From: Muribaculaceae bacterium
GTDB lineage: Bacteria; Bacteroidota; Bacteroidia; Bacteroidales; Muribaculaceae
Direction: 5' to 3'
NCBI GenBank assembly: GCA_022511505.1
Contig: JAFLTK010000262.1
Location: 1 to 12,625 of the forward strand
DNA: 12,625 bases
The first letter of the stretch is position 1. Every line of letters starts with the position of its first letter. The notes beneath the pieces are model-generated. The model worked only from the letters and a program-made list of their open reading frames with translations. It ran no database searches and had not been told where the DNA came from. Shown in pieces: positions 1 through 7,507 of the stretch. The position numbers and the translations under genes were made by a program.

Positions 1-157
1 CGGCCACGAGGCTATCGCCGTTAAATTTAATGCTCAGGCCCGACATGCCGATATTGGCAGTGGCTCCCGAGGTGGTATTGAATTGCAAAGCGTCGAATGC
101 TGCCGATGTCAAGGCCGACGCCAGCAACACTATTCCGAGCAAGGAAAATCTATTCAT
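1..157 (-). CDS. Secreted protein, N-terminal fragment (runs off left edge)
   Basis: About 52 residues are visible before the window edge. The reading begins MNRFSLLGIVLLASALTSAA, a signal peptide with a short basic start, a hydrophobic core and small residues at the likely cleavage site. The mature part then reads FDALQFNTTSGATANIGMSG and goes on to LSIKFNGDSLVA. This style of opening is seen in Bacteroidales secreted proteins that end in a Por/type IX sorting tail, but the tail is outside the window, so the function is unknown. A second in-frame ATG lies 21 nt upstream (178) and would add seven residues; both starts sit in the same ATGAATAG sequence. I prefer the inner one because the signal peptide follows directly. 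A good promoter lies upstream at 253-284. Confidence 0.7.
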   Translation of the reverse strand, partial: MNRFSLLGIVLLASALTSAAFDALQFNTTSGATANIGMSGLSIKFNGDSLVA

Positions 158-252
158 ATTCAAGGTTCCGCTATTCATAATTAGTATAGAAGAATTGAAA
201 GTGCATAATTTTGAAAACCATTGCATAAACTTGCAAACCCAAAACTACATTA

Positions 253-284
253 CAAATTTACATTTTAAATAATAACCCCCCAAA
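253..284 (-). promoter_or_regulatory. Bacteroidetes-type promoter for the left-edge secreted protein gene
   Basis: On the minus strand a TTTG (-33 element, 284-281) is followed after 20 nt by TAAATTTG (260-253), a full match to the -7 consensus TAnnTTTG. Transcription should start near 247, giving a leader of about 70 to 90 nt. The gene therefore has its own promoter and need not depend on the upstream two-component operon on the same strand. Confidence 0.65.
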
Positions 285-327
285 AATATTCAACCAATCC
301 CCCGTTTCGTTCAACGAACGCGGCGCG

Positions 328-1065
328 TCATCGTGTCCCCTTGCCGACGGCAAAGGTCGCGACATACTGCAACAGTGGTTGCTTGAAACTCTCGCCAACG
401 GGGATGTCGTCGTGTCCGTCGATTAATATGCGGTTGCGGTCGATGGTTCCGATGCGGCTCATGTTGACAATGTAAGAGCGATGGACTTGCAGGAAATTAT
501 CGGCGAGCCGCTCCTTTATTGCGGCAAACGAACTGAGGGTCACAAATGGGGCCGACGCCTCGGTGGTGTAGATTTGAAGATACTCGCCATAGCCTTTGAT
601 ATAGAGAATTGAGTCGAGAGAGATGCGCATATAGCGATGGTCTACCTTGACAAAGAGCGAATCGGCCGGTGCAGGGCGTCGGTCGTCGGCCGCCGGCGAG
701 CGTCTGGCGGCCAGACGCTCGGCAACCTTGTTGATGGCCTGATTGAACTCAACAAAGCCGTAAGGTTTCAGAAGATAGTCGACTGCAGCGAGTTTAAAGC
801 CGTCGATGGCATAATCAGAGTAGGCTGTCGTGAAAATTATCAATTGATTAGACGAGAGGCTGCGCGCCAAGTCGATGCCGTTGAGGTCGGGCATGTCGAT
901 GTCGGTGATGATAAGGTCGACCTCAGTGTCGGCAAGCAACGCGAGTGCCTCGAGGCCGTTGTTACACGCGCCGACAACCTCGAGCGAGGGCACGCGCCCG
1001 GCATATTTGCGCAATTTCTCGAGAGCTATCGGCTCGTCGTCAATGAGGAGAGTTCTAATGTTCAT
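328..1065 (-). CDS. LytTR-family response regulator
   Basis: A 245-residue, two-domain regulator. The receiver domain (about 1-120) shows the acidic pair D9/D10, the phospho-acceptor D55 in IITDIDMPDLNG, the T79/T80 switch region and K100 followed by P101. A linker of about 15 residues leads to a LytTR DNA-binding domain (about 135-240), recognised from LFVKVDHRYMRI, SILYIKGYGEYLQIY and FLQVHRSYIVN. Such regulators bind direct repeats upstream of target promoters when phosphorylated. The ATG lies inside the 3' end of the sensor kinase gene (11-bp overlap), so the two are translated together and form a pair. The target genes cannot be read from the window. The length is normal for the family. 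Confidence 0.95.
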   Translation of the reverse strand: MNIRTLLIDDEPIALEKLRKYAGRVPSLEVVGACNNGLEALALLADTEVDLIITDIDMPDLNGIDLARSLSSNQLIIFTTAYSDYAIDGFKLAAVDYLLKPYGFVEFNQAINKVAERLAARRSPAADDRRPAPADSLFVKVDHRYMRISLDSILYIKGYGEYLQIYTTEASAPFVTLSSFAAIKERLADNFLQVHRSYIVNMSRIGTIDRNRILIDGHDDIPVGESFKQPLLQYVATFAVGKGTR

Positions 1066-2146
1066 ATCGAGGGAGTGTAAGGGTTACGGTATATGTTTGA
1101 GCGGTATCGTCGATGGTCAAAACCGCTTGCTCGCCATAAAGCAGCGACAGGCGTCGGCTGATGTTGACAAGGCCGATGCCGCTCGATGCGCTATCGTCGC
1201 GTCCGGTCGCCGATGACGCGTGATTGCTGTTGACACATCGAAATAGGACACACTCATCGTCAGCCTCTATCTCAATCGAGATAAACGATTTAACACGATA
1301 ACTGATGCCGTGCTTGAACGCATTCTCGACAAACACCAGGAAAAGCAGCGGCGGCAGCGTGATGTCGGCAATCGAGGCCTCGTCAGGGAACCGATATTTG
1401 ATGTCGACTCTCGACGGGTCAAAGCGCGTTTTCATCAACTCTATATATTTGCTCAAGAAACTGATTTCCTGGGTCAAAGAAATCCGGGGCTTGGAACTTT
1501 CATAGAGCATATAGCGCATCAACTGTGACATGTCGAGCACTATTTTCTGGGCGCGCTCGGGGTCGATTTCTATCATGCCGTGGATGTTGTTGAGCATGTT
1601 CATATAGAAATGGGGGCTAATCTGGGCCTTGAGGTTGATGAGCGCGCTCTCGCTGTGGGCCTTGGTCAGTTTTTCTTTTTCGAGTTTCTCGTCATACCAC
1701 TGAAACATAAGCGCTACCGCCAGATTGCAACCTACCACCACCAAGCCATACATGAAATCGAGCACCAGCGGCAACGGCAGCAATCGCGTCGGGCCGTGGT
1801 GTTCGGGTTGGGGGATGCCAAGATGGTGGGGCGGGAAACCTTTCAGATAGAAATAGTCGACAAACTGGAACGCCCAGAGCAACATCAGCGAGCAAAACGT
1901 CAACAACGCATAGACCTTTGAATCGCCGCGTAAGAGCAAACGCGGGATAAGCAGATAGTTGTGGACGATGAACAGCAAGATATAAGGCAACAGCGTACCG
2001 GCGATTTGGCCAAACAGCGCGGCATTGACCAGCGGCATATCGAGTTGAGCGCGAACACGCATTAAGTCAATAAGATAGACCACGATAGCAACGAGCCACA
2101 CTGCGGCATAGACCAGCGTCTCATTTCGGCGATTGGATACTTTCAT
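1055..2146 (-). CDS. LytS/YehU-type sensor histidine kinase
   Basis: A 363-residue membrane kinase. The N-terminal half has four hydrophobic segments (about 12-28, 46-68, 78-98, 126-150), with no recognisable periplasmic sensing domain beyond the short loops. A His_kinase (PF06580-type) region follows: the phospho-accepting H179 lies in LKAQISPHFYMNMLNNI, where most relatives read NPHFLFN. The ATP-binding domain has its N-box at FVENAFKHG (N275) and a glycine box GIGL at 323-326. It should phosphorylate the response regulator whose start it overlaps. The signal sensed is unknown. The upstream gap of 90 nt carries a -7 element, so the pair is probably transcribed apart from the EamA gene. Confidence 0.94.
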   Translation of the reverse strand: MKVSNRRNETLVYAAVWLVAIVVYLIDLMRVRAQLDMPLVNAALFGQIAGTLLPYILLFIVHNYLLIPRLLLRGDSKVYALLTFCSLMLLWAFQFVDYFYLKGFPPHHLGIPQPEHHGPTRLLPLPLVLDFMYGLVVVGCNLAVALMFQWYDEKLEKEKLTKAHSESALINLKAQISPHFYMNMLNNIHGMIEIDPERAQKIVLDMSQLMRYMLYESSKPRISLTQEISFLSKYIELMKTRFDPSRVDIKYRFPDEASIADITLPPLLFLVFVENAFKHGISYRVKSFISIEIEADDECVLFRCVNSNHASSATGRDDSASSGIGLVNISRRLSLLYGEQAVLTIDDTAQTYTVTLTLPRYEH

Positions 2147-2183
2147 CGGCTGCTGATGTTGATGGTTATTAGATTTACGGCGC

Positions 2184-2191
2184 CAAAATTA
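2184..2191 (-). promoter_or_regulatory. Promoter -7 element for the two-component operon
   Basis: TAATTTTG on the minus strand matches TAnnTTTG and lies 38 nt upstream of the kinase ATG. No TTTG is found at the expected 19-21 nt spacing, so the -33 element is weak or absent and the call is moderate. Confidence 0.45.
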
Positions 2192-2236
2192 GAAAAAAAT
2201 CCGCGAAATCACATCCCCGCCCTGCAAATAAATTCA

Positions 2237-3154
2237 TTATGAGCGCTTGACAATCTTGCGGCGCTCGAGCCACTCGCTGAGCCAAACGCCGACGATTATC
2301 AGCGTGCAACCGGCATAGCCGATAAACGATATTGTCTCGCCTAGGAACCATGCCGAGGCGATAAGCGTGATAATCGGCTGAAAATAAAGGTAGTTGGAGG
2401 CTTTGACGGGGCCGAGCACCTTGATGGCCTGGGCCCAGATGACATAGGCAAACATTGACGCAAAGAGCCCGAGGAACAGCAAGTTGCCCCACACGGCAGG
2501 ACGCGTCAACGTTTCCATCGGGGCCAAGTCGGGCGAAATGGCGAGGAACGGGAGTGCCGTCAGCACGCCATAGAAGAAGGTTTTGCGCGAAATAAACATG
2601 ACGGTATAAGTCGTGTTCAACCTCCTCAACACCACGCTATAAATAGCCCACGACACGGCTGCCAGCAGAGAAAGCATGTCGCCGATGGGATTGACCTTTA
2701 TCACAAAACTCGAGTTGAATATCACCAGCCCCACACCCATAAACGCTAAGAATGAGCCTGTTATAAAGCCCCTGCCGGGCCGCTCACTCTTATAGAGGAA
2801 GCCTATTATCATTGTCGTCAGAATTGGCGACAGCGACGTGATGAGCGACACGTTGGTGGCAAGCGTATACTCCAGAGCGGTGTTCTCGGCTATGAAATAA
2901 ATAGAGCCGGCACAGAGGCCGCAGGTGGCAAACAATAACTCGTCGCGCCACGAATTGCTGAAAATCTGCTTGTGGCACACCGTCAATATCAGCAGATAGG
3001 CCAGCAAGAAACGATAGATGTAGATTTCGGCCGGATGTAACCCGTTGTCGAGCAACACTTTGGTCGATACAAACGAGGCTCCCCATGCCGTCATGGCCAG
3101 GAAAGCACCCAGATGAAACAGAGCGTTTAGAGCAGATGATTGTTTACCTATCAT
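2237..3154 (-). CDS. EamA/DMT-superfamily transporter
   Basis: A 305-residue integral membrane protein with about ten hydrophobic helices in two homologous EamA halves (about 12-145 and 155-295). Marks of the family are AMTAWGASFVSTKVLLDNG with YIYRFLLAY in the first half, and SLLAAVSWAIYSVVLRRLN plus YLYFQPIITLIASAWFLGET in the second. The C-terminus ends in a basic tail (ERRKIVKRS), as is usual. Members of this superfamily export metabolites such as amino acids or purines, but sequence alone does not give the substrate. It is a single gene: the next gene upstream is divergent and the two-component operon downstream has its own -7 element. Confidence 0.92.
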   Translation of the reverse strand: MIGKQSSALNALFHLGAFLAMTAWGASFVSTKVLLDNGLHPAEIYIYRFLLAYLLILTVCHKQIFSNSWRDELLFATCGLCAGSIYFIAENTALEYTLATNVSLITSLSPILTTMIIGFLYKSERPGRGFITGSFLAFMGVGLVIFNSSFVIKVNPIGDMLSLLAAVSWAIYSVVLRRLNTTYTVMFISRKTFFYGVLTALPFLAISPDLAPMETLTRPAVWGNLLFLGLFASMFAYVIWAQAIKVLGPVKASNYLYFQPIITLIASAWFLGETISFIGYAGCTLIIVGVWLSEWLERRKIVKRS

Positions 3155-3202
3155 TTCTTAGCGATATTTTCTCAAACCGGCTTTAAAGGCGATTTGGTAG
3201 TG

Positions 3203-3210
3203 CAAACTTA
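3203..3210 (-). promoter_or_regulatory. Promoter -7 element for the EamA gene
   Basis: TAAGTTTG on the minus strand fits TAnnTTTG and lies 49 nt upstream of the EamA start. A TTTG occurs only 11 nt further upstream, too close for a standard -33 element, so the promoter may be weak or activator-dependent. Confidence 0.45.
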
Positions 3211-3322
3211 CGGAAAAAAATCAAATAGTCACCTTTCAGAGACGCTGTTTTTTCACAAATGTCGCTTTTTTCAGCAAAACCAAGCCCGACGTGCCCTCTT
3301 TTTGCCCCTTTTTTGATGAAAA

Positions 3323-3354
3323 TTTCCCAAAAAGAAAAATTTTTGCTACTTTTG
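3323..3354 (+). promoter_or_regulatory. Promoter of the OmpA-like lipoprotein gene
   Basis: TACTTTTG (3347-3354) is a perfect TAnnTTTG. TTTC, one base off TTTG, lies at 3323-3326 with a 20-nt spacer. Transcription would start near 3361, giving a leader of about 46 nt. The core TTGCTACTTTTGC is identical to that at prfB (5421-5433). Confidence 0.7.
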
Positions 3355-3406
3355 CGAAAATTCTGTCACAGATACAACTATTATACATATTAAAAACATT
3401 ATCGTC

Positions 3407-4102
3407 ATGAAATTATTCAAAGCATGTGGAGCAGCCGCAGTTGCTCTCCTTCTGACTCTTTCATCATGTGGTATCACCAACACCGGTAAAGGCGCCTTAA
3501 TTGGCGGCGGTGGCGGCGGTGCAGTAGGCGCCGGCGTAGGTGCTCTCATCGGCGGCGGCAAGGGTGCCGCTATCGGTTCAGGTGTAGGTGCAGCCGTTGG
3601 TGCCGGCATTGGCGCCCTCATCGGCAACCGCATGGACAAGCAGCAGAAAGAACTCGAGCAGCAACTCGCCAATGCAGCCACTATCGAGCAGGTTACCGAC
3701 GCCAACGGTCTTCAGGCTATCAAAGTAACTTTTGAAGGTGGTATCCTTTTCCCCACCAACGGTACCGACCTCAGCGCAAGCGCCAAGACCGAGCTCTCTA
3801 AGTTTGCCACCTCGCTCATCCAGAACCCCGACACTGACGTGCAGATCTATGGCTACACCGACAACACCGGCTCGCTCGACGTCAACCAGCGCGTTTCTAC
3901 CGGTCGCGCCAACAGCGTCAAGAACTACCTCATCAACTGTGGTGTCGCTGCCAACCGCCTCTATGCCGAGGGCAAGCCTATGACCGACTATGTCGCTTCT
4001 AACGCTACCGCCGAAGGACGCGCTCAGAACCGCCGCGTCGAAATCTACATCCTCGCCAACGAGAAGATGATTCAGGATGCCCAGAACGGCACCCTCCAAT
4101 AA
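3407..4102 (+). CDS. OmpA-family lipoprotein with glycine-zipper segment
   Basis: A 231-residue outer-membrane lipoprotein. The signal peptide ends in a lipobox at LSSC, so C21 would be lipidated. Residues 28-73 form a glycine-zipper stretch of repeated GxxxG-like units (for example GAGVGALIGGG), able to insert in or pack against membrane. After a short charged linker (74-90) comes the OmpA C-terminal peptidoglycan-binding domain (about 103-217). It shows TDNTG at 151-155, the NQRVSTGRANSVKNYL helix (160-175) and NRRVEI at 208-213; D152 and R167 occupy the usual diaminopimelate-binding positions. It should tether the outer membrane to peptidoglycan. The gene stands alone, with its own promoter and a strong terminator. 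Frequent C-ending codons in the 3' part suggest high expression. Confidence 0.95.
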   Translation: MKLFKACGAAAVALLLTLSSCGITNTGKGALIGGGGGGAVGAGVGALIGGGKGAAIGSGVGAAVGAGIGALIGNRMDKQQKELEQQLANAATIEQVTDANGLQAIKVTFEGGILFPTNGTDLSASAKTELSKFATSLIQNPDTDVQIYGYTDNTGSLDVNQRVSTGRANSVKNYLINCGVAANRLYAEGKPMTDYVASNATAEGRAQNRRVEIYILANEKMIQDAQNGTLQ

Positions 4103-4120
4103 GCCGTCAATCCTCCCATA

Positions 4121-4166
4121 AAAAGCGATGTCGCCAAGGCTCGACCCCGGCGACATCGCTTTTTTA
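4121..4166. terminator. Strong intrinsic terminator, probably bidirectional
   Basis: A perfect 12-bp stem, AGCGATGTCGCC (4124-4135) with GGCGACATCGCT (4149-4160), has a 13-nt loop. It is flanked by AAAA on the left and a run of six T on the right, so A-T pairs extend the stem. It lies 18 nt after the OmpA-like gene and can also stop convergent transcription from holA, though the T-run on that strand is shorter. Confidence 0.88.
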
Positions 4167-4227
4167 TTGACATTAAACTTTAAACTATAAACTTTTAAAC
4201 TTCAACTCGAGCGTAGCGAGAGGTGAA

Positions 4228-5277
4228 TTATTCATATTCGGCGAGGTTGCCACGCGCCGCCAGGATGTTGAACACCATGTCGCGAAGCAGGTCATACTGG
4301 CCCGCACGAGACCCGATGCCCTTTGAACGCGTATCCATGCGGCGAATCGCGCCTATCACCTCGATGACCGACCGCGCGTTGTAGTTCCTCGCCGCCGCGA
4401 CATATTTCTTCAACTGCCAGTCAGATTTGAGCCCGAGCGCCTTCTTCTGGCCTTCGGGGGTCTTGTCGGGGTTAAAGAGGAATATCATCAGGTTGGAGAA
4501 AAAGTTAAACACCTGGGTGACAGTCACAACAGTCGGGTTGTCTTTTGGATTGGCCGCAAAATAAGAGACGATTGTAAACGCTTTGGCGACATTCTTCTCG
4601 GCAAGCGCGTCAACGAGTTCAAAGTTATTGTAATCCTTTGAGATTCCTACATGTTTCTCGACCACCTCGGGCGTAATCGTTGCGCCGGCCGGGAGGGCGA
4701 CACAGAGTTTGTTGACCTCATTGTGGATGCGGCTCAAATCGTTGCCGACAAAGTCTCGCAACATCGCCAACCCTTTTGGCTCAATGTTCAACCGATTGTC
4801 GGCTATCATCCTGCTTATGTAGGTCACGATATCGCGGTCATTCAACTTCTTGGACTCATAGACAACGCCGTGTTTCTTAATGGCCGCAAGCAATTCCTTT
4901 CCTTTCACCTCCTTCTGGCCACGCATGGCGATGACAAGCACGGTCGACGCCGTCGGGTGCTCGATATATGGCGCTAACTTATTGATTTCGTTGCCATTCA
5001 TTGCCCCGGCCTCGCGAAGAATTACCACCTGACGGTCGGCCATCATCGGGTAACGGTGACACGTCTCAATCACCATGGGCGCCGTCGACTCCTGGCCATA
5101 CATATTATATAGATTGAAATCGCGGTCTTCGGGCGCGACAAGGTCCTCAAACATTTTAACGAGACAATCCACAAAATAGCCCTCCTCGCCATAGAGCAGA
5201 TAGACGGGCGCAAGCGTCCCCGCCTGAATCTCGCGAGTCAGAACCGTGTAACTTGGATTTGGAGTAGGATTTGCCAT
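4228..5277 (-). CDS. holA: DNA polymerase III subunit delta
   Basis: A 349-residue clamp-loader subunit. Delta binds and opens the beta sliding clamp and forms the loader with delta' and gamma/tau. The N-terminal AAA+-like domain begins around PVYLLYGEEGYFVD (24-37), the usual family opening, and continues through RYPMMADRQVVILREA (75-90). The next stretch, STVLVIAMRGQKEVKGKELL (111-130), fits the end of the first domain. The middle part contains FVGNDLSRIHNEVNKL (176-191), the typical delta motif for contacts inside the loader. Like other delta subunits it lacks a working Walker A site. Length matches Bacteroidetes relatives. It is convergent with the OmpA-like gene and divergent from prfB; no consensus promoter is clear upstream (only TACTTTTA near 5290). 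Confidence 0.93.
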   Translation of the reverse strand: MANPTPNPSYTVLTREIQAGTLAPVYLLYGEEGYFVDCLVKMFEDLVAPEDRDFNLYNMYGQESTAPMVIETCHRYPMMADRQVVILREAGAMNGNEINKLAPYIEHPTASTVLVIAMRGQKEVKGKELLAAIKKHGVVYESKKLNDRDIVTYISRMIADNRLNIEPKGLAMLRDFVGNDLSRIHNEVNKLCVALPAGATITPEVVEKHVGISKDYNNFELVDALAEKNVAKAFTIVSYFAANPKDNPTVVTVTQVFNFFSNLMIFLFNPDKTPEGQKKALGLKSDWQLKKYVAAARNYNARSVIEVIGAIRRMDTRSKGIGSRAGQYDLLRDMVFNILAARGNLAEYE

Positions 5278-5400
5278 AATGATTCGGTAAAAGTAGCCGT
5301 AAATTTACAAACAAATTCCCACCCCGCCAAGCAAAACCGCTAAAACCGGGGCAAAATCTCGGCCGTAAGGCTATCTCGCCACAGACAATCAAGATGGATG

Positions 5401-5432
5401 GTTGCAGGTTACGGGGAAAATTGCTACTTTTG
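5401..5432 (+). promoter_or_regulatory. Promoter of prfB
   Basis: TACTTTTG (5425-5432) matches TAnnTTTG, and GTTG (5401-5404) is a -33 element with a 20-nt spacer. Transcription would begin near 5438, about 20 nt before the ATG at 5459. This settles the prfB start: the in-frame TTG at 5402 is part of the -33 element, not a start codon. Confidence 0.72.
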
Positions 5433-5458
5433 CAGCCGTAAAGTCAATCGGTCTAATT

Positions 5459-6577
5459 ATGATTACCCAAGAGCAACTCAAACAGGCAATTGAGCGTCAG
5501 GAAGCGCTGAAAAGATATCTCGACATCGACTCTAAAAAGATTGAGGTCGAGGAGGAGGAACTACGCACCCACGTCCCCGATTTCTGGGAACACCCGACTC
5601 AGGCCCAGGCCCAGATGAAGAAAATCAAGGACCTCCAAGCGTGGATCGACGGCTATAACGAGATTGAAACGGGCGTCGAGGAACTCAAACTTGCCTGGGA
5701 CTTCCACAAGGAGGGCCTGGTCGAGGAGGAGGAGATTGACTCTATGTATGAGGATATTATGGCCAAAATCGAGGCGCTGGAGTTGCGCAATATGTTGCGC
5801 CGCGAGGAGGACAAGATGGGCGTGGTCCTCAAGATCAACTCGGGCGCCGGCGGCACCGAGTCACAGGACTGGGCGTCGATGCTGATGAGAATGTATCTGC
5901 GCTACTGCGAGAAACATGGCTATAAAACCTCCATCGCCAACTTGCTCGAGGGCGACGAGGCCGGCATCAAGTCGTGCACAATCAACGTCGAGGGCGACAT
6001 GGCCTACGGCTACCTCAAGAGCGAGAACGGCGTGCATCGCCTCGTTCGCGTCTCGCCCTACAATGCCCAGGGTAAGCGAATGACGTCGTTTGCCTCGGTC
6101 TTCGTCACCCCGCTTGTCGACGACACCATCGAGGTCAAGGTCGACCCGGCGTTGCTGTCGTGGGACACCTTCCGCAGCGGTGGCGCCGGCGGTCAGAATG
6201 TGAACAAGGTCGAGTCGGGTGTGCGCCTGCGCTACCAGTTCACCGACCCCTATACCGGCGAGCAGGAAGAAATTCTCATCGAGAACACCGAGACTCGCGA
6301 CCAGCCCAAGAACAAGGAAAACGCCATGCGTCAACTCCGTTCAATCCTCTATGACAAGGAGTTGCAGCATCGTCTTCAAGAGCAGGCAAAGGTCGAGGCC
6401 GGCAAACTGAAAATCGAGTGGGGCAGCCAGATACGCTCCTACGTGTTCGACGACCGCCGCGTCAAGGACCACCGCACCGGCTTCCAGACCTCTGACGTCA
6501 ACGGCGTCATGGACGGCGACATCGACGGCTTCATCAAGGCCTACCTGATGGAATTTGCGGCCGACGACGACAAGTAA
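5459..6577 (+). CDS. prfB: Peptide chain release factor 2
   Basis: A 372-residue class I release factor that ends translation at UGA and UAA. Residues 1-110 form the helical N-terminal domain. The stop-codon recognition region contains VHRLVRVSPYNAQGKRMTSF (192-211), in which the tripeptide anticodon is SPY rather than the SPF of E. coli RF2. The catalytic GGQ loop is SGGAGGQNVNK (240-250; GGQ 244-246), where the glutamine aids peptidyl-tRNA hydrolysis and is usually methylated. WGSQIRSYV (321-329) is the conserved C-terminal block. The gene has no programmed frameshift: codons 20-22 read TAT CTC GAC, where many bacteria have CTT TGA C, so the usual UGA-sensing autoregulation is absent. The start is placed at ATG 5459 because the promoter overlaps the longer TTG-initiated reading. 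Confidence 0.97.
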   Translation: MITQEQLKQAIERQEALKRYLDIDSKKIEVEEEELRTHVPDFWEHPTQAQAQMKKIKDLQAWIDGYNEIETGVEELKLAWDFHKEGLVEEEEIDSMYEDIMAKIEALELRNMLRREEDKMGVVLKINSGAGGTESQDWASMLMRMYLRYCEKHGYKTSIANLLEGDEAGIKSCTINVEGDMAYGYLKSENGVHRLVRVSPYNAQGKRMTSFASVFVTPLVDDTIEVKVDPALLSWDTFRSGGAGGQNVNKVESGVRLRYQFTDPYTGEQEEILIENTETRDQPKNKENAMRQLRSILYDKELQHRLQEQAKVEAGKLKIEWGSQIRSYVFDDRRVKDHRTGFQTSDVNGVMDGDIDGFIKAYLMEFAADDDK

Positions 6578-6650
6578 CCGCCCCCTTCCCTCCAACAAAA
6601 TCGAGCCTTATAACGTTCTATCTATAGTAACGTTAAACTCTTTGTATCAA

Positions 6651-6929
6651 ATGACACTCTCTATCTGGGTCAACATAGTTGGCTATGCCGCCGCCGTCTG
6701 CATGGTGGGCGGCTACTTGCCGCAGGCTATATACACAATACGCACTCGCGATACCGACGGCATCGCGATGCCAACGTTTCTGCTCATGGGCCTGGGCAGC
6801 CTGTTTTTCATGGTGCAGGGCTTGCTCATCGACAACTTGCCTCTGTTTATCACCAACCTGATAACGTTCACGTGCAGCGCCATCGTTGCCGGTATCAAAA
6901 TCTACAACGACTACTTCCGCCGCCGCTGA
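6651..6929 (+). CDS. SemiSWEET (PQ-loop) sugar transporter
   Basis: A 92-residue protein with three predicted helices (about 5-25, 40-60, 65-85). The PQ signature lies in GGYLPQAIYTIRTRDTDGIA (P24, Q25), and NLITF near N69 in the third helix matches the conserved asparagine position of the family. SemiSWEETs dimerise to form a sugar uniporter; the sugar cannot be read from the sequence. The reading frame is open further upstream to 6555, inside prfB, but family alignment and length place the start at ATG 6651. It begins 73 nt after prfB on the same strand and may be read partly from that transcript. Two direct TAACGTT repeats (6611 and 6628) lie upstream. Its end is only 11 nt from the convergent adenosyltransferase gene, with no visible terminator between. 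Confidence 0.9.
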   Translation: MTLSIWVNIVGYAAAVCMVGGYLPQAIYTIRTRDTDGIAMPTFLLMGLGSLFFMVQGLLIDNLPLFITNLITFTCSAIVAGIKIYNDYFRRR

Positions 6930-6940
6930 TTGTCAATGTG

Positions 6941-7507
6941 TTACTGGCACCAGGGACGGTCGGTGACACCGAGGCGATAGTTGGCAAGCCGGGCGAGCAC
7001 AAACAGCAGGTCGCTCAATCGGTTCATGTAGCCAAGCACGGCCGGGTCGATGACGATACCCTCGTCGACAAGCGCAAAGATGCGGCGTTCGGCACGTCGC
7101 GCAACGCTACGGGCAACGTGGGCAATCGCCGCCACGTGGCTACCTCCCGGCAGAATAAAACTGTTAATCGGCGGCACATATCCGTCAATAGCGTCGATGC
7201 TCTCCTCGAGGCGTTTCACCTCGGCCTCGTCGACGCCGCGGCAATTCAGTTCAGCCCCGCCATCGGTCGCCAGATAGCTCCCGATGTCAAAAAGCCGGTT
7301 CTGTATATCCTCGAGCAACGCCACCACCGCCGGGGTGTCGTCGACCTTCTCGCGCCACGTCGCCTCGAGTAACCCGATGTTGGAATTAAGCTCGTCAACG
7401 GTGCCGTAGGCCTCCAGTCGGCTACACGTTTTCTTCACTCGCTTGCCGCCCACGAGCGATGTCGTTCCCGCGTCGCCCGTTGCAGTGTATAATAGACTCT
7501 TTTTCAT
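6941..7507 (-). CDS. Cob(I)alamin adenosyltransferase, PduO type
   Basis: A 188-residue enzyme that transfers the adenosyl group of ATP to cob(I)alamin, making adenosylcobalamin for enzymes such as methylmalonyl-CoA mutase. The ATP-binding N-terminus is YTATGDAGTTSLVGG (7-21), then RLEAYGTVDELNSNIG (30-45), both family signatures. The third conserved block, AHVARSVARRAERRIFAL (129-146), holds the basic residues that contact ATP, and YMNRLSDLLFVLAR (160-173) closes the fold. Positions 9 and 13 are Ala where many relatives have Arg/Lys and Lys; Ala at 13 is not rare in the family. It is the last gene of a three-gene operon, and its ATG overlaps the stop of the 57-residue gene by four bases (ATGA), pointing to translational coupling. 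Confidence 0.94.
   Translation of the reverse strand: MKKSLLYTATGDAGTTSLVGGKRVKKTCSRLEAYGTVDELNSNIGLLEATWREKVDDTPAVVALLEDIQNRLFDIGSYLATDGGAELNCRGVDEAEVKRLEESIDAIDGYVPPINSFILPGGSHVAAIAHVARSVARRAERRIFALVDEGIVIDPAVLGYMNRLSDLLFVLARLANYRLGVTDRPWCQ

Noticed and set aside
308..320. Hairpin CGTTC-AAC-GAACG after the response regulator as a terminator
   Set aside because: It is only a 5-bp stem with no adjacent T-run on the minus strand, too weak to call.
3578..4156. Long open frame antisense to the OmpA-like gene
   Set aside because: It is a by-product of biased codon use in the real gene, runs through the terminator, and resembles no protein I know.
5402..5458. Upstream TTG-initiated extension of prfB
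   Set aside because: It overlaps the promoter (-33 GTTG and TACTTTTG), and family members begin with MIT-like residues at ATG 5459.
5861..6334. 157-codon frame antisense to prfB
   Set aside because: prfB is certain here; the antisense frame follows from its GC-rich third positions.
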